NCBI GenBank assembly: GCA_034231615.1
Contig: CM067298.1
Location: forward strand, 23,281,934 to 23,345,933
Length of the DNA: 64,000 nt
Direction: 5' to 3'
Source of the DNA: Meghimatium bilineatum
Taxonomy: Eukaryota > Mollusca > Gastropoda > Stylommatophora > Philomycidae
In this document: piece by piece, positions 1 to 10,565 of the stretch
Layout: each line of letters opens with the position of its first letter
Position numbering within the stretch: position 1 is the stretch's first letter
Made by a program: the position numbers and the translations under genes
Notes under the pieces: generated by a model
What the model was told of the DNA's origin: nothing
The model's database searches: none
What the model saw: only the letters and a program-made list of their open reading frames with translations

Positions 1-4
1 TTTA

Positions 5-100
5 GTCGCCTTGGCTAATTTTGGCATGCGATTTCAAGTATATAAGTAGTGACCACCCGAAAGCCTAACAATAATCACAAACGTAACGAATGAAGTCCTA
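5..100 (+). promoter_or_regulatory. TATA-containing segment, paralogous to 29,845-29,945
   Basis: A TATATAA box lies at 39-45. The surrounding ~90 bp (GCCTTGGCT, then GGCATGCGA, then the TATA box, then a purine/CAATAAT stretch and ACGAAT) aligns with 29,845-29,945, where the same elements precede a short signal-peptide-like ORF. Here the ATG at 91 is followed at once by a stop two codons later, so this copy encodes nothing. It may be a core promoter with a duplicated first exon, or the end of an unrecognised mobile element. Confidence 0.35.
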
Positions 101-1540
101 ATTAATTCAGTTGAAAGGTGTTTATTGGGGACGGTCATGCCCTTAACAAGGAAGATCAATGTTGAGGTCCCCGCATGAGAGAGTGACCTTAAAGGTATAA
201 CAAAATCTATAAAGAGTACAACTAAAGTTACTCTGTAGCAGGCAATAACGGTTTAACAACTTGTCGAAAGAGTATAAGCTAAATATCATCTGTATCAAGC
301 AAAACACTTTAAATAGCATTCTCGTGTAAGGTAATATATAACTACGATTTTTCCAACGTCGAGCACGATAAGTTCATGATCTTAATATCACATACAATAC
401 ATCACCAGCGAAACGTCTCATGCAACAGATCACTTGGGGCAAAGACCTGTCGTGCTGATTTTGGCCATATCTGCAAAACTATATTACAACTTTTTATAAA
501 TTGACAAAACATTGGAATCATTAGCAAAGCTTATATTATTTGTAATTCTAGAACAAATGTCAAAATTTGACTAATAACATTTTTTTTAAAATTCTTCTTT
601 TGAAAATAGCATAATTCTGTTTCTGATAACCATATGGTGATGGACATTGTAAACCCGAATTAGTTGAAATATATCACCATGCAAACCAGTTGCTTACATC
701 TTATGAAGCCAGCATTGTTATGCAGCGGATTCCTCCTAGCCATGACAAGACAGATAGACTAGCAAAGAAAGGAGCACACCAAGAACAGTCATACACACAC
801 ACACGCCCACGAACACAGTTAAAATGATGTTGAAATCTGTGAACAAAGAGAACAGGATAAACAGATGAGTCATGAGAAACACTGGGGGGGGGGGGGATCT
901 ATAAAGACATGACAAGTCCAAATCCAACAGACAGCATCAACCTCCTGGTAAGGAAAGACAGAGTATCATCTCCCGACTGTGCACACACAACATGTACAGC
1001 TTAACAATTACCTGAACAAAATACAACCACAACACACTCCAGGGTGCCGGCTGTGCATTCATCCTTATGAAAATGTTGATCACCACTTTTTTTTAAATGC
1101 CCGGGGCTGGATGACGTCAGAAAAATACTTCTCCCTCCCAGGATAAATAAATGGAACACATTATTTGTAAAAAGAAACAGCTCACATGCATATATCATAC
1201 AATAGCATTGGATCAAAGGGCATGAGCCCATGGACCGCTGAATCAGCAACCAACCATCACTTTCATCCATGACAACTTTTTATAGACCCTCTTAATTAAG
1301 ATATGAAATTATCATCTGTAAATATTTTCCGATAGAGGGAAGAGATGCCAATTAGAAAAAAAAATTATTTGACTGTCTTTTCAACTGTTTCAGCCTTATC
1401 GGTGGTTAGCACAAGTATTTAAGCTACATGATACATTCTTAAAGACTTGATTAGAAGGTTTTATGTCCAATACTTATTAGCGGGGCAAAGATCCGTGTGC
1501 GAAAATCCGCGAGAATTCGATGAACAGATGTGTGAGATAT
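101..1540. other. Unassigned AT-rich stretch
   Basis: I recognise no gene or named repeat here. The stretch holds a short AC run near 791-806, a G run near 885-897, and only short chance-length reading frames. Confidence 0.5.
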
Positions 1541-1547
1541 ACACACA

Positions 1548-1893
1548 CTCGTAGTCCTGACAGGTTGACTATATATGTACGTAGATCTGACATATTGTAC
1601 CCTGAGTTCGTTGTGAATGGATTACCAGAATCAATAACTTACAATTTTTAATGGTTATAAAGCTACGATGTGACCACATTGGACTAACGTACGCCGTTGA
1701 CAATTGTGCAACTCACCATAAGAGGTACATTTTTCTAAACAAAGATATTGTTTATAATGTACATAATATATTAATAACTGTATATGTACGTAGTCCTGAC
1801 ATCTTGCCTATAATGTACGTAGTCGCAACACCTTGACTATTCATGTACGTAGTCCTAAGAAATTTACTATACGTGTACGTATTCTTAACTTAC
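1548..1893. repeat. Degenerate arm of the 30-bp minisatellite
   Basis: Irregular copies of a unit containing TGTACGTAGTCCTGACA and TTGACTAT recur through this stretch. They are diverged relatives of the clean 30-bp units at 2,161-2,310. A SINE separates the two arms. Confidence 0.6.
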
Positions 1894-1896
1894 TAC

Positions 1897-2131
1897 TAAA
1901 AAATAACTTTAATTACTGCGTGGTTTTCTGTTAAAGAGTGCAGAGAGGATTTTTTGGCTGTGGAAAAAAGCCGCTGTGCCATAGCTGTCGCCGCGATGTG
2001 TACAGGAAGAATTTTTTTGATTGCACCTCCGAAAGACAAATATCTTTGTCCCACCCATGCAATGAACTCGGAACCTCGGGATTCTGAGGCCGACGTTCCA
2101 GCCATACAGCAACGCGCTACACTGAACTTGA
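1897..2131 (-). mobile_element. tRNA-derived SINE (minus strand) inside a minisatellite
   Basis: Read from 2,131 downward, the sequence opens with a tRNA-like head: an A-box-like GTAGCGCGTTGC and, about 40 bases on, a B-box-like GAGGTTCCGAGTTC preceded by AATCCC. This is the usual arrangement of an internal RNA polymerase III promoter. The rest is a non-tRNA body. Both flanks are the same 30-bp minisatellite, so the SINE most likely inserted into an existing array. The reading frames crossing it are chance. Confidence 0.55.
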
Positions 2132-2160
2132 CTAACAACTTGACTTGTAGTGCTAACAAT

Positions 2161-2310
2161 TTGACTATACATGTTCGCAATCCTAACAACTTGACTATAC
2201 ATGTTCGCAATCCTAACAACTTGACTATACATGTTCGCAATCCTAACAACTTGACTATACATGTTCGCAATCCTAACAACTTGACTATACATGTTCGCAA
2301 TCCTAACAAT
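2161..2310. repeat. 30-bp minisatellite, five perfect units
   Basis: The unit begins TTGACTATACATGTTCGCAA and is repeated five times with no visible change. The unit length is a multiple of three and lacks stops in several frames, so overlapping repetitive reading frames arise on both strands. These should not be taken as genes. Confidence 0.9.
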
Positions 2311-2330
2311 TTGTATGGTGTAAGTACAGT

Positions 2331-2905
2331 CCTTTGTAACTAAAAAAAATGCAAAATTACCAGAAAGCAACAGGAAAATAACACAACAAAATAATGGCAT
2401 CCTATAAAGAATAGAATCCTGGATCGAATAGCCAGCCATACGTCTAAAGTAGAAAATCTAAATCAATTATGAAAATTGGATAGGCAACTCGCGCCTTTCT
2501 CTGTGATGTAATATATTCAACTGCATTTATCCCCTTCAGACAACTCTGTAGAGACCACAAGGGATTCAAATGAATCAGCATATTAGATATAAGAACATAA
2601 TTCTTCCTCACAAATTAAATTTCCTATTACATATTCATTATCGCCTGCGTGTACGGCATTCTGCTCCATGCATATACATTTTACAACTAACTTTAGCTGT
2701 TGTGTAGCCGATACCAGATGAATACCTTTTGATCACAGCTTCAATTATTCCTGTCATTGCTTTTAAGCTCTCTCTATTTTTGATTTTATGTACTCTTTTT
2801 TTTCTTCAACTTTCCATATATCATGATTGCCAGATGCTTGGAACTGTTTTATGGCTAAATTATATGTAAAAAATAATAATAAAAAAGGCCCTATTTCTAA
2901 ATTGT
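2331..2905. other. Unassigned AT-rich stretch
   Basis: I see no gene, promoter or recognised repeat here. Confidence 0.5.
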
Positions 2906-3290
2906 CTATTGTCTTTCCCCATGTGATTTATGGTTGATCGCATTCACACTTGCCGTTAAGCTTAGGGATGGGAGCTTAAGCTGTCGTTCCAAGGCCAGAT
3001 GTGTCGCCGTGGTTGCATTTAGTCCATGTTTGTTCAAGGCCATCTTGATGTTTTCTATCCACCGTTTTCTTGGTCTGCCTTTGGCCGCCTTACGCCCGGA
3101 TATTCTTTTGTTATATGCTCTTATTGATATTTGGTTTGGGTTCATTCTCATAAGAAGACCGAACCATTTTACTTGCTGTCTCTCAATATGTTCGATACAT
3201 GATATTATACCAACTCTTTTTCTAATATCTTCATTTTTTATTTTATCTAGTTTGGCAACCATTGCAGCTTTTCTTAGACACTTCATTTCA
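2906..3290 (-). pseudogene. LINE reverse transcriptase C-terminal fragment
   Basis: An open frame of about 126 codons matches the region beyond the RT palm in endonuclease-RT LINEs. It carries a KNEDIRKRVGI block, then ERQQVKWFGLLMRM, then KGRPRKRWIENI near the C-terminus. These blocks are typical of RTE/BovB-like and related non-LTR elements. Only the last part of the protein remains, which is the common result of 5' truncation during target-primed reverse transcription. The same family recurs at 62,820-63,175. No catalytic motif is present, so the fragment is dead. Confidence 0.8.
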
Positions 3291-3516
3291 CATTTCTAAA
3301 TTGTATATAACTAAAGCATACTGTGCTGATTTTCATTGATGCTATATTTCTATAAACAAGAGATGAAGTTCCAGTGTCGGGTAACAACCAGAAACTAAAA
3401 AAAGGGAGGGGGCTGGAGTAATAAACGGCAAATGTCAAAGTAAACAGATATAAGTATAAGTGTTCCCAATGTTAGTCAATAAATCGAAATATCAGCCGGA
3501 CACAGTGACAAGCTAC

Positions 3517-3544
3517 GTTTCGACTAAGAAGTCTTCATCATGAC
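3517..3544 (-). ncRNA. Hammerhead-ribozyme-like core, degenerate
   Basis: On the minus strand the order is ATGATGA, then a GACT-TCTT-AGTC hairpin, then GAAAC. A hammerhead core is CUGAUGA, helix II, GAAAC, so only the first core C is changed, to A. Such motifs occur in Penelope-like retroelements, retrozymes and some SINEs. I cannot show that helices I and III close, so activity is doubtful. Related but weaker motifs occur near 32,670, 41,150, 52,630 and 56,575. Confidence 0.35.
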
Positions 3545-3589
3545 AGAAACAAACAACAAGAAGTGAATATTACATTTCCCAATTTACAA

Positions 3590-5370
3590 TTTCCTAAGAC
3601 ATGATGTTAGTGATATGTGGTGGTAGCTTTTGAGGTCATGTGGAGGTTTGTTACTTTTAAAGATGGAAAAGATATGAGCATTTCTCCAGTTTTTATGCAG
3701 CTTTCCATTTCTTCAGATCATATTTATTAGTTTAAGGACTATTTCTTTTCCTAACGTGCCAATGTGTGTTAACATTTTATTATAAATTTTATCTGGTCCA
3801 GAAGACTTTCTTGGCTTTAGCTTCTTCAGAACTTGTTGGTGTTTCTGTATATTGAAGTCATCTTGAAATATTGTTAAGTTAGTAGTTTTGACAATTTTTT
3901 GCTGTTCAGTAGGTACAGGCGCTTTTTTTCAGCATCAGAGAGCTTCCCTACTGTATTCACACTGACAAACAAATGGTTAAAGTGTTCTGCCTGTTTCTAT
4001 CGTTGGTGATTGTTCTGTTTCCATCCATCACAGGTTTATCATGTGTTTTTGTTTTTTTACCAGCCAAATTATTTATTAACGGCCAAGCCTTTCTACCATT
4101 TATCCTTAGATCTAAATTAGCAAATGTTTTTGGCGATTTGTCATGTTTTGCCATCTTCACTATTAGTTTTACTTTAGCACATGTTTTATTGTAAAGGAGT
4201 TTTGCTTCTTGTGAAGGTGCACTCTCAATGGCTTTTCTTGCTCTTTTCTCTCAAGAATTCCAGCTTGCATTTCTTTATTGTAAAATGGCTTGTAAGATCT
4301 TCTATTGCCTCTTGGGATGCTTTGTGATGCTGAAATGAGGATAGCTTTAGTCACCTCAGCAGTTACTGTTTCTACGTCATTGCTGTTGATATTACATAGC
4401 AGAAACTCAGATGTTTCTTGGAATAGTTTCCAATCTGCCTTGCCAAAATTCCAGCGATTTTTCTGTTTGTAATATGCTTTGTTGGGTGTAGCTATGGTGG
4501 TGATAATTGGTCTATGTTCACTTGTCATCAAGAATTTCTAGAGAGTAGGAGTATATTATATCAGGTGAACAGATAGTCAAGTCAGGTCGACTGAGAGATA
4601 GATGGCTCCTATGCAGAAGTGTTGGTGCAGACTTTGCATCTTGAAGGAATGACATATTCGTTGTTTCATAGATCTCCTTTATATATCTTTCTGTCTTATT
4701 GCAGTTCTGGTAACCCCCAAAGGAGTCAGTGGTCATTAACGACACCAGCAAGTATCGTTTTGAGAAATTGTGTTACATGGATTTCCAGTAAATTGCATGT
4801 TGTCTGCGGTGAGTTGTATATGTTGTAGACTGCGTACTTTCCTCCAGTGTGCCGGATAGTCACCTGCATGTCTGTGGGATTGGCTGTTAGCTGGGTGACA
4901 TGTACCTGAATGGCATTCCTGCTTAAGTAATTATGCCACGGTAGTAGTACACTTGCAGGGATAGCTGGTATATCCTGACAGATATGGTCAGTTTCTTTGT
5001 GTATAGTTTGCTGTAAGAGGGCCACATGTATCGTGTGAGTGTGTAGTAATTTAGCAAGCTCTAATTTTTGTGTGTTTCTTATACCACAGATGTTCAGTTG
5101 TAGGATGTTAAGCGAAAATGTTTTATGACAATCTTGCCTCTGCTAGTTCTTCGTCTAAGGTTTTCTTGGTTTAATGTTTTGGTGATTGCGTAGATGTTGA
5201 CTTTGTTTTTGTGTTGTGTATTGTGCACGTCGGTGTTTGTGTTGTTTTTTATGCGCTCCAGTAGTTAATTTCTCGAACAGAGCAGCCTGGTTGCCGACTG
5301 CCTTCCGCAGGCCTTGATAACCGAGGCGACGTCCGATGTCGTTTGCAATTAATTTGTGTAATGTCATTAA
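3590..5370 (-). pseudogene. LINE endonuclease plus start of RT, jockey/CR1-like
   Basis: Reading from 5,370 downward, several frames together give an AP-type endonuclease. There is LLQQTIHKET (the catalytic-Glu region), then YNIYNSP, then ILAGVVNDH where a GDFNAH-type motif is expected, then SRPDLTIC, then SEHRPI in place of SDHxPI. A linker follows, and then the first RT block around LKLINMI and WRNAHIFSIFKSN. The frame breaks at least four times and the RT palm is missing. Losing the 3' half is unusual for LINEs, which normally lose the 5' half, so a later deletion or insertion near 3,590 probably removed it. The frame at 5,155-5,367 may belong to the upstream ORF. Confidence 0.75.
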
Positions 5371-5784
5371 AGTACTAGGAAGTCTGTGGAATTTCGTTTC
5401 ACCACGCAGAATCAGAAAACAACTAACACTTCCAGGAAGATCGGTTTCTACTTATGCACTTCTCCAAGCAACTACAGCCAAAATAGGGTTCACTGTGCTC
5501 ATTCCACACCTTCATTCGCCTACTGGTTATGCCGAACTCTCTATTGCTCTAGGCATGCAACAAAATGTTCAAGACAAAAGGATTATCACGTCCTGAGTAA
5601 CTGTGCCTCTATGAAGGGCCTCAGCCATAGAAAAAACGGTGCAGTCAGTTTACCCCTCCCCAGTGCTGCACAGCATATCTCTGGCTCCCTCTCAACTACA
5701 GAGGGTGCTAGCATATTAAAAAAATAACAAAGCATGAAACACAATACAGCAACAAAATAAAAACTTGTAAAGTATTTTTGTATA
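5371..5784. other. Unassigned stretch beside LINE
   Basis: Two overlapping short frames occur, but I recognise no domain. The stretch could be the 5' region or ORF1 remnant of the minus-strand LINE that follows. Confidence 0.35.
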
Positions 5785-5905
5785 GATGACACGTTATGGT
5801 GCTTCTATAAGAAGAGAATCTCAATATAACTGCATGTCATATAGACTACTAAAGATTTCTGTTGCATGGGTAGTTTATTTAATTGGCCATTGGTGAGACC
5901 CACAG
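5785..5905 (+). repeat. Dispersed repeat, copy of the 14,250-14,400 segment
   Basis: The stretch from TAGATGACA through TTTCTGTTGCATGGGT to GGTGAGACCCACAGAC matches the right part of the 404-bp insert at 13,997-14,400. It runs directly into a LINE 3' scrap. Confidence 0.6.
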
Positions 5906-5914
5906 ACTCAAAAG

Positions 5915-6062
5915 CATTCGGAAAAAAACCCCAAAAAGAGCAAGAAACCAACAAAGAACCGGAACCATCTGTCGTTATACCCTAAGAGATTTTCTGAAAC
6001 GAAGATCTGAGCACCTATGGAAATATCTGGTGTGCGAGAATGATAATCTACAAACTAATTCC
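5915..6062 (+). pseudogene. 3' scrap of RNase H-type LINE
   Basis: The peptide contains QQRTGTICRYTLRDFLKRRS followed by EHLWKYLVCE. The same block ends the RNase H LINE at 15,200-16,345 and appears again near 42,100 and, decayed, near 30,150. It is the C-terminal zinc-finger-like tail of an I/R1-like polyprotein. Only the last 50 or so residues remain. Confidence 0.65.
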
Positions 6063-6445
6063 TAATACCTAATCCACATCGCAAATGCATCAATTATGTC
6101 TTCTAATTGTGTGTTTATTGTCCATGTTTCAGAGCCATACTTCACTATAAAATAGATGTAGCATTCGTTAATTATCATTTTTAGCTTGTTTGTAATTTGT
6201 TTAGATGTTAATATTTTCCTCCTGTCCTTAAAAGTACTTTTAGTCATTCCTATTCTCCTTTTAACTTCCGTTTCACATCTGCCATCATTTGTGACTACGT
6301 GTCCAAGATATTGATAATGTTTTACTAGTTATAGTTTCACTCCATGTATGTTTATGTTTAGCTCTTGTTCTTCTGTGTCCTTGCTGATTATCGTGGTTTT
6401 TGTTTTTTGGATATTTATATCCAATCCAAATTTTTTACTTGATTT
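6062..6445 (-). pseudogene. LINE RT fragment (thumb region)
   Basis: Minus-strand frames give KTKTTIISK, then QYLGHVVTNDGRCETEVKRR, then YFIVKYGSETWTIN. These are the post-palm RT block and the YGxETW block of RTE-like LINEs. A frameshift separates the first two pieces, and both the palm and the C-terminus are absent. Confidence 0.75.
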
Positions 6446-6479
6446 ATTGACGTGATACGTACGTATGGTAGATAATATG

Positions 6480-6840
6480 TACATCACGGCTATGCAATGT
6501 ATAAACTACAGCGATATGATAAATACAACACTATTATTAAATATACATAATGGCTGTGTGATATACATCAAGACTATATTATAAATACATCAAGACTATG
6601 CTAAATATGCATCATGGATATGTAATATATACATTACATCTATAATGATATATACATTACAAATATATAACATATACATTATGACTACATGACATATATA
6701 TCACGGTTATATGATATATACATCAAGGTTATATGATATATACATCACCGCTATATGATATATACATCACTGCTATATGATATATACATCAAAGTTATAT
6801 GATATATAAATCACGGCTATATGATATATACACTAAATCA
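6480..6840. repeat. 22-bp AT-rich tandem repeat
   Basis: The unit is about TATATGATATATACATCA followed by a short variable tail. It is cleanest from 6,690 to 6,835 and degenerates to the left. Confidence 0.75.
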
Positions 6841-6844
6841 TTAA

Positions 6845-6960
6845 ATCTACATATTAAACAAGCATAGAACACTACGCCTACATACTAAAAGGGATTAGAA
6901 CATTAAGCTTGCATGCTAATGGTAATAGAACATTATGTCTAAGTTTAACGAGAATCAACA
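6845..6960. repeat. Left arm of the 31-bp minisatellite
   Basis: Diverged units carry CATATTAAACAAGCATAGAA and related words. They are the same family as 7,540-8,105, from which they are separated by a GC-richer block. Confidence 0.6.
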
Positions 6961-7011
6961 GTGTGGAAACCGAAAATGAGCTTCTAGTTCTGTGTGCACA
7001 GAATGGGGCTA

Positions 7012-7419
7012 TTGTTTTCTTTCCGGGGATGTCCTAAGGAAAGTTAGAGGATATGCTGACAACCCGTCACCTGTGAAAAAGTCAACATTTTCACATCGTA
7101 ATTTTTTACTCTTGTCTTCTATCAAATAATCCCCGTGTATGACGAAGAGATTCAGGCCGGCGAACGTTACGCCTTTGACTTTTTGTGACAGACTTCTAGA
7201 TGACGGAGACTGCTCGATGTGCCATCAGTGCGGATAGGTCAACAAATCTGGTAGAATAGTGATGATATGGTTGACCCAGAATTCTAGAAGTATGTACTGT
7301 GCTCCTGGCAGGACGTCGTAATCCTGGGATACTGGCACACTAAAGTACCTTTCTTCGTGGACTAAACAATCATTCATACCCCCCCCCCTTTTACCTAACC
7401 ATACATTTAAGACAACCAT
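7012..7419 (-). pseudogene. Exon-like frame with one in-frame TGA, unknown product
   Basis: From an ATG at 7,419 the frame encodes about 64 codons, meets a TGA at 7,225-7,227, and stays open for about 70 more codons until a TAG near 7,010. Segments such as VPVSQDYDVLPGAQYILLEF before the stop, and KGVTFAGLNLFVIHGDYLIE and FFTGDGLSAYPLTFLRTSPE after it, look like folded protein rather than low-complexity chance. The block is clearly more GC-rich than its surroundings and interrupts a 31-bp tandem array. I do not recognise the family. It could be a decayed exon, a transposon ORF or a captured retrocopy. I see no SECIS-like structure, so recoding as selenocysteine is unsupported. Confidence 0.35.
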
Positions 7420-7539
7420 TTATGGGTACGTGTATCACCTCGGTTACAGAACTGAGAAGAACATGTACTTTTGTCAAAGAGGCTACGGGCTGTTAAGAGC
7501 TACCTGCTCACAACTAAAATGATTATTTCATCATCATCA

Positions 7540-8105
7540 AGCATACATGTTAAACGAGAAGAGAGCATTGCGTCTATATAGACAACGATAACGGAACATT
7601 ATGCCTTTATGTTAAACGAAAATAGTATATCAAACCAGAATTTTACGACAAAAATACAACGTTAAGGCTACATGTTAAACGAGAATAGTGCAATAAACAT
7701 GCATGTTAAACGAGAATAGAACATTAAGAATGCATGTTAAACGAGAGTAAAACATTATACTTGCATGTGGAACGAGAATAGAACATTATGCCTACATATT
7801 AAACGAGAATAGAACATTATACCTACATGTTGAACGAGAATAGAACACTATGTCTACATGTTGAACGAGAATAGAACAGTATGCCTACATGTTGAACGAG
7901 AATAGAACATTATACCTACATGTTGAACAAGAATAAAACATACTTACATGTTGAACGATAATAGAACATTACGCCTACATGTTGAACGAGAATAGAACAT
8001 TACGCCTACATGTTGAACGAGAATAGAACATTATACCTACATGTTAAACGAGAATATAACATTATACCTACATGTTAAACGAGATAAAACACTAAGCTTG
8101 CATAT
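7540..8105. repeat. 31-bp minisatellite
   Basis: About 18 units built around ATGTTGAACGAGAATAGAAC followed by ATTATRCCTAC, with single-base variants and a few short deletions. An AC run follows at about 8,109-8,125. Confidence 0.85.
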
Positions 8106-8129
8106 TATACACACACACACACACAACAG

Positions 8130-8409
8130 GAATATAAATAAATATATGCCTGAGGGAGACATAACGATATTTAAAATGTACCACAACAACTGGCGACAGA
8201 TCGTCACAAACTATACAAAATATAAGCCTACTTGTTTTACACACAAGAGACTGACCGCTCAAGTGATGTCGATAATCTCGCCTTCAAACAAATTACGAAT
8301 GCCTATAACTAACTGTCTGGAGAAAAGGCTGAGACCATGGACAGTAGAGAACGTGTGCTGGATCTATGAGAGGGCATTGTGTCGACCACAGGGAGATCCC
8401 TGGTGGTGA
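8130..8409 (+). other. Unrecognised open frame after the minisatellite
   Basis: After the array and the AC run, a frame stays open for about 90 codons and ends with tryptophan-rich GDPWW. It includes MYHNNWRQIVTNYTKYKP and RPWTVENVCWIYERALC. It has no own start codon or neighbour that supports a gene, and I do not recognise a domain. It may be a piece of a mobile element ORF. Confidence 0.2.
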
Positions 8410-8639
8410 GGCTGTGATCACGTGATTCAGTTCACAACCTCTCACTCCCGTTCCTTCCTGTGCATACGTTTTCTGTTGGTGGAATCACTATTGTTGTGTT
8501 GATGGTTGTGTCGGTCGCACTGATATAAATGATTCTGTTATGTCACTGATAAAACACACCACAGATCCATCCCTAAACATATCATTGTTTTTTTTTAAAT
8601 GTGTATGTATTTATTATGAGATTGATCGCATATATATAT

Positions 8640-9405
8640 ATATATCAAGTGCTATGCCGTATGGCGTAGGCTATCATGCTTCTCCACAACTCTCAAATAG
8701 TGTATTGTTAATAAGTTCAGTTGGTGATACCTTTTTTGTGCCACAGTGACAACCCATGAAGAAATGTATCTCTTTGCCTTCCTCTGTCTCTTCTTCTCTT
8801 GATATTGCAGTGGTTACTAAAAGTTTTGCTTTCCTCATCACGTTCCCTAAAAATCTTGACTGTCTGCTTCCAATTGTTGCTATAACTTGACTTTTTACTC
8901 CAGCATCTCTGAGGACTTCTACATTAATTTTCTTGAATATTCATGGAATTTTCATCTTTCTTTTCAAAGATCACATCTCAGTTGACTTCAGCTTATCTTG
9001 TGCTCTTTTTTTACCGTCCATGCTTCGCGTCCATAAAGAAGGATTGTCACAATATAACATCCTAGCACTAAAACTCGCGTATGCATTGATACTATTCCAT
9101 TGTATAGGATGGTTCTCATCTTTTGAGATTATAAGTTGGCCTGTGTTATCCTGTTGTTGTTTTTTTTCATTGGAGCACCAACCATTTGATGCTAAAATGG
9201 TGTCAAGATACTTGACTTTATCCACATTATTTAATTTTGCATCATTGATATGAATACTGCATTTGGCGGTGTGTATTTTATTGAAACAACCATTTTTTCT
9301 TGTTTAGACTAATGTCTTTGTTTTCACTTTCTTGTACTACCATATCTAACAGAGTTGAAGCTCTCTCCCTTCAATAAGAACTAGATCGTCAGCATATCTC
9401 ATGAT
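8640..9405 (-). pseudogene. LINE RT fragment from the YADD motif to the 3' end
   Basis: The minus strand opens with RYADDLVLIE, the RT catalytic motif C, near 9,400. It continues with VDKVKYLDTILASNGWCSNE, then a stretch equivalent to the conserved GCESWT region, then EVLRDAGVKS and RQSRFLGNVMRK, and ends near 8,650. Frameshifts interrupt it. It is 5'-truncated exactly at the YADD block, where another LINE 3' end abuts. The end near 8,655 matches the 3' ends at 10,868 and 20,620, so all belong to one RTE-like family. Confidence 0.75.
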
Positions 9406-9845
9406 CATGAAGTGACATATTCTTTCCAGAACGTAGTCTTTCCTATGGATCTCTTGAATTCTCCGCGGTCTTGAGCAAGTTGCCCTGCATCTTCCAGTGA
9501 CATGCGCAGGCATTCTTGAATGTCTTTTGTCCAACGGCGTCTTGGTCCGCCTTTTCCCATGTTGCCTTCTATCATCCCCTCCATTAACATTCTTTCCGTG
9601 CCGTCGTGTCTCTTAATATGACCGAAAAAAGCTAGTTTTTATATCTCAGCATATCTCAGATGACATTATTCAGATTTTAACCTCCAACATCCTTCTCTCA
9701 CGGCAATTTATATCTTTTGGAATTCATCTACATTACTGTCAACCCTTAACGCAGCTGTTTGTTTCTAGTACATATTTCCTACTATCTTTAGATCTTTCTC
9801 ATGAACATTAAGATCAATTAAAAACCCCAATGTTTGTACTTTTCT
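9405..9845 (-). pseudogene. LINE RT remnant, second family
   Basis: Reading from 9,845 downward, a decayed VREGC/LYAEI block (an RT palm motif) is followed by FFGHIKRHDGTERMLMEG, then GGPRRRWTKDIQECL and a FWKEYVTS C-terminus at 9,405. The intervening RT part is deleted. The same 3' end is seen at 18,180, 23,650 and 28,330. It is joined directly to the YADD of the next LINE. Confidence 0.7.
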
Positions 9846-9873
9846 TTAAATATTGTTAATATTAGTTGTATGT

Positions 9874-9881
9874 GTGTGCGT

Positions 9882-9963
<82 letters not shown>
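9874..9963. repeat. (TG)n microsatellite
   Basis: About 90 bp of TG dinucleotides with a few TGCG variants at the left edge. It produces a meaningless Cys-Val frame. Confidence 0.95.
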
Positions 9964-9964
<1 letters not shown>

Positions 9965-9965
<1 letters not shown>

Positions 9966-10565
9966 TGACATAGTCTTTCCAAAACGTTGCCTTCGTTATG
10001 GATATTCTATATGCCTCACTGTCCCGGGCAGGCAGGCCTGCATTGGCCAGAGACGTGCATAGATTCTTCGATGTCGCTGGTACATCGTCTTCTTGGTTTT
10101 CCTCTTCTTCTCTCGCCTGGCACTCTGCCCTCCAGAATCAGCATTTCCATACCATCATGTCATTTTAAGTGTCCAAATTACTGTAGCTTCCTTCTTATTA
10201 TGGTATTTAGAAGTCACCCTTCATTTAGTTTCATTAATTTCAAAATATCAATGCTTTTCTTTTTCTCTGTCCATGATATTCGTAGGATCTTTCTGTAGCA
10301 CTTTATTTCAAATGAATTTTTTTTAAAATATTGTTTAAAATCCAAGTGTTGAATCCATATCACTAGAAAAACACATTATCTTAAAAGAGATACTTTAGTA
10401 TTGTTACTACTACTTTGCCACAGCTTTCTCATTTGTGTTAATTTGAGTGTTGCAATTGCGAGTCTTTTCCGAATCTCGACTGAACAATCTCCGGAACTGT
10501 TTATATTTGCTCCCAGATATTCGAATTCGTATTTGTTTGCACATCCTTGTTCTATGTTGTCTATG
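9965..10565 (-). pseudogene. LINE RT C-terminal fragment
   Basis: From 10,565 downward, NKYEFEYLGANINSSGDCSV is the post-palm RT block. After a small gap comes FGHLK, HDGMEMLILEGRVPGE and KPRRRCTSDIEES, the C-terminal blocks of endonuclease-RT LINEs. Stops and frameshifts break it into at least three frames. A TA/TG microsatellite flanks it at about 10,570-10,610. Confidence 0.7.

Noticed and set aside
1896-2439. Repetitive protein genes on both strands over the 30-bp minisatellite
   Set aside because: Three overlapping frames on opposite strands all arise because the 30-bp unit has no stops; none has a unique domain.
7012-7419. Selenoprotein gene
   Set aside because: A single TGA is not enough; no SECIS-like hairpin was recognised and the family is unknown. 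It is kept as a pseudogene-like frame.
9853-10062. Cys-Val repeat protein
   Set aside because: It is the translation of a (TG)n microsatellite.
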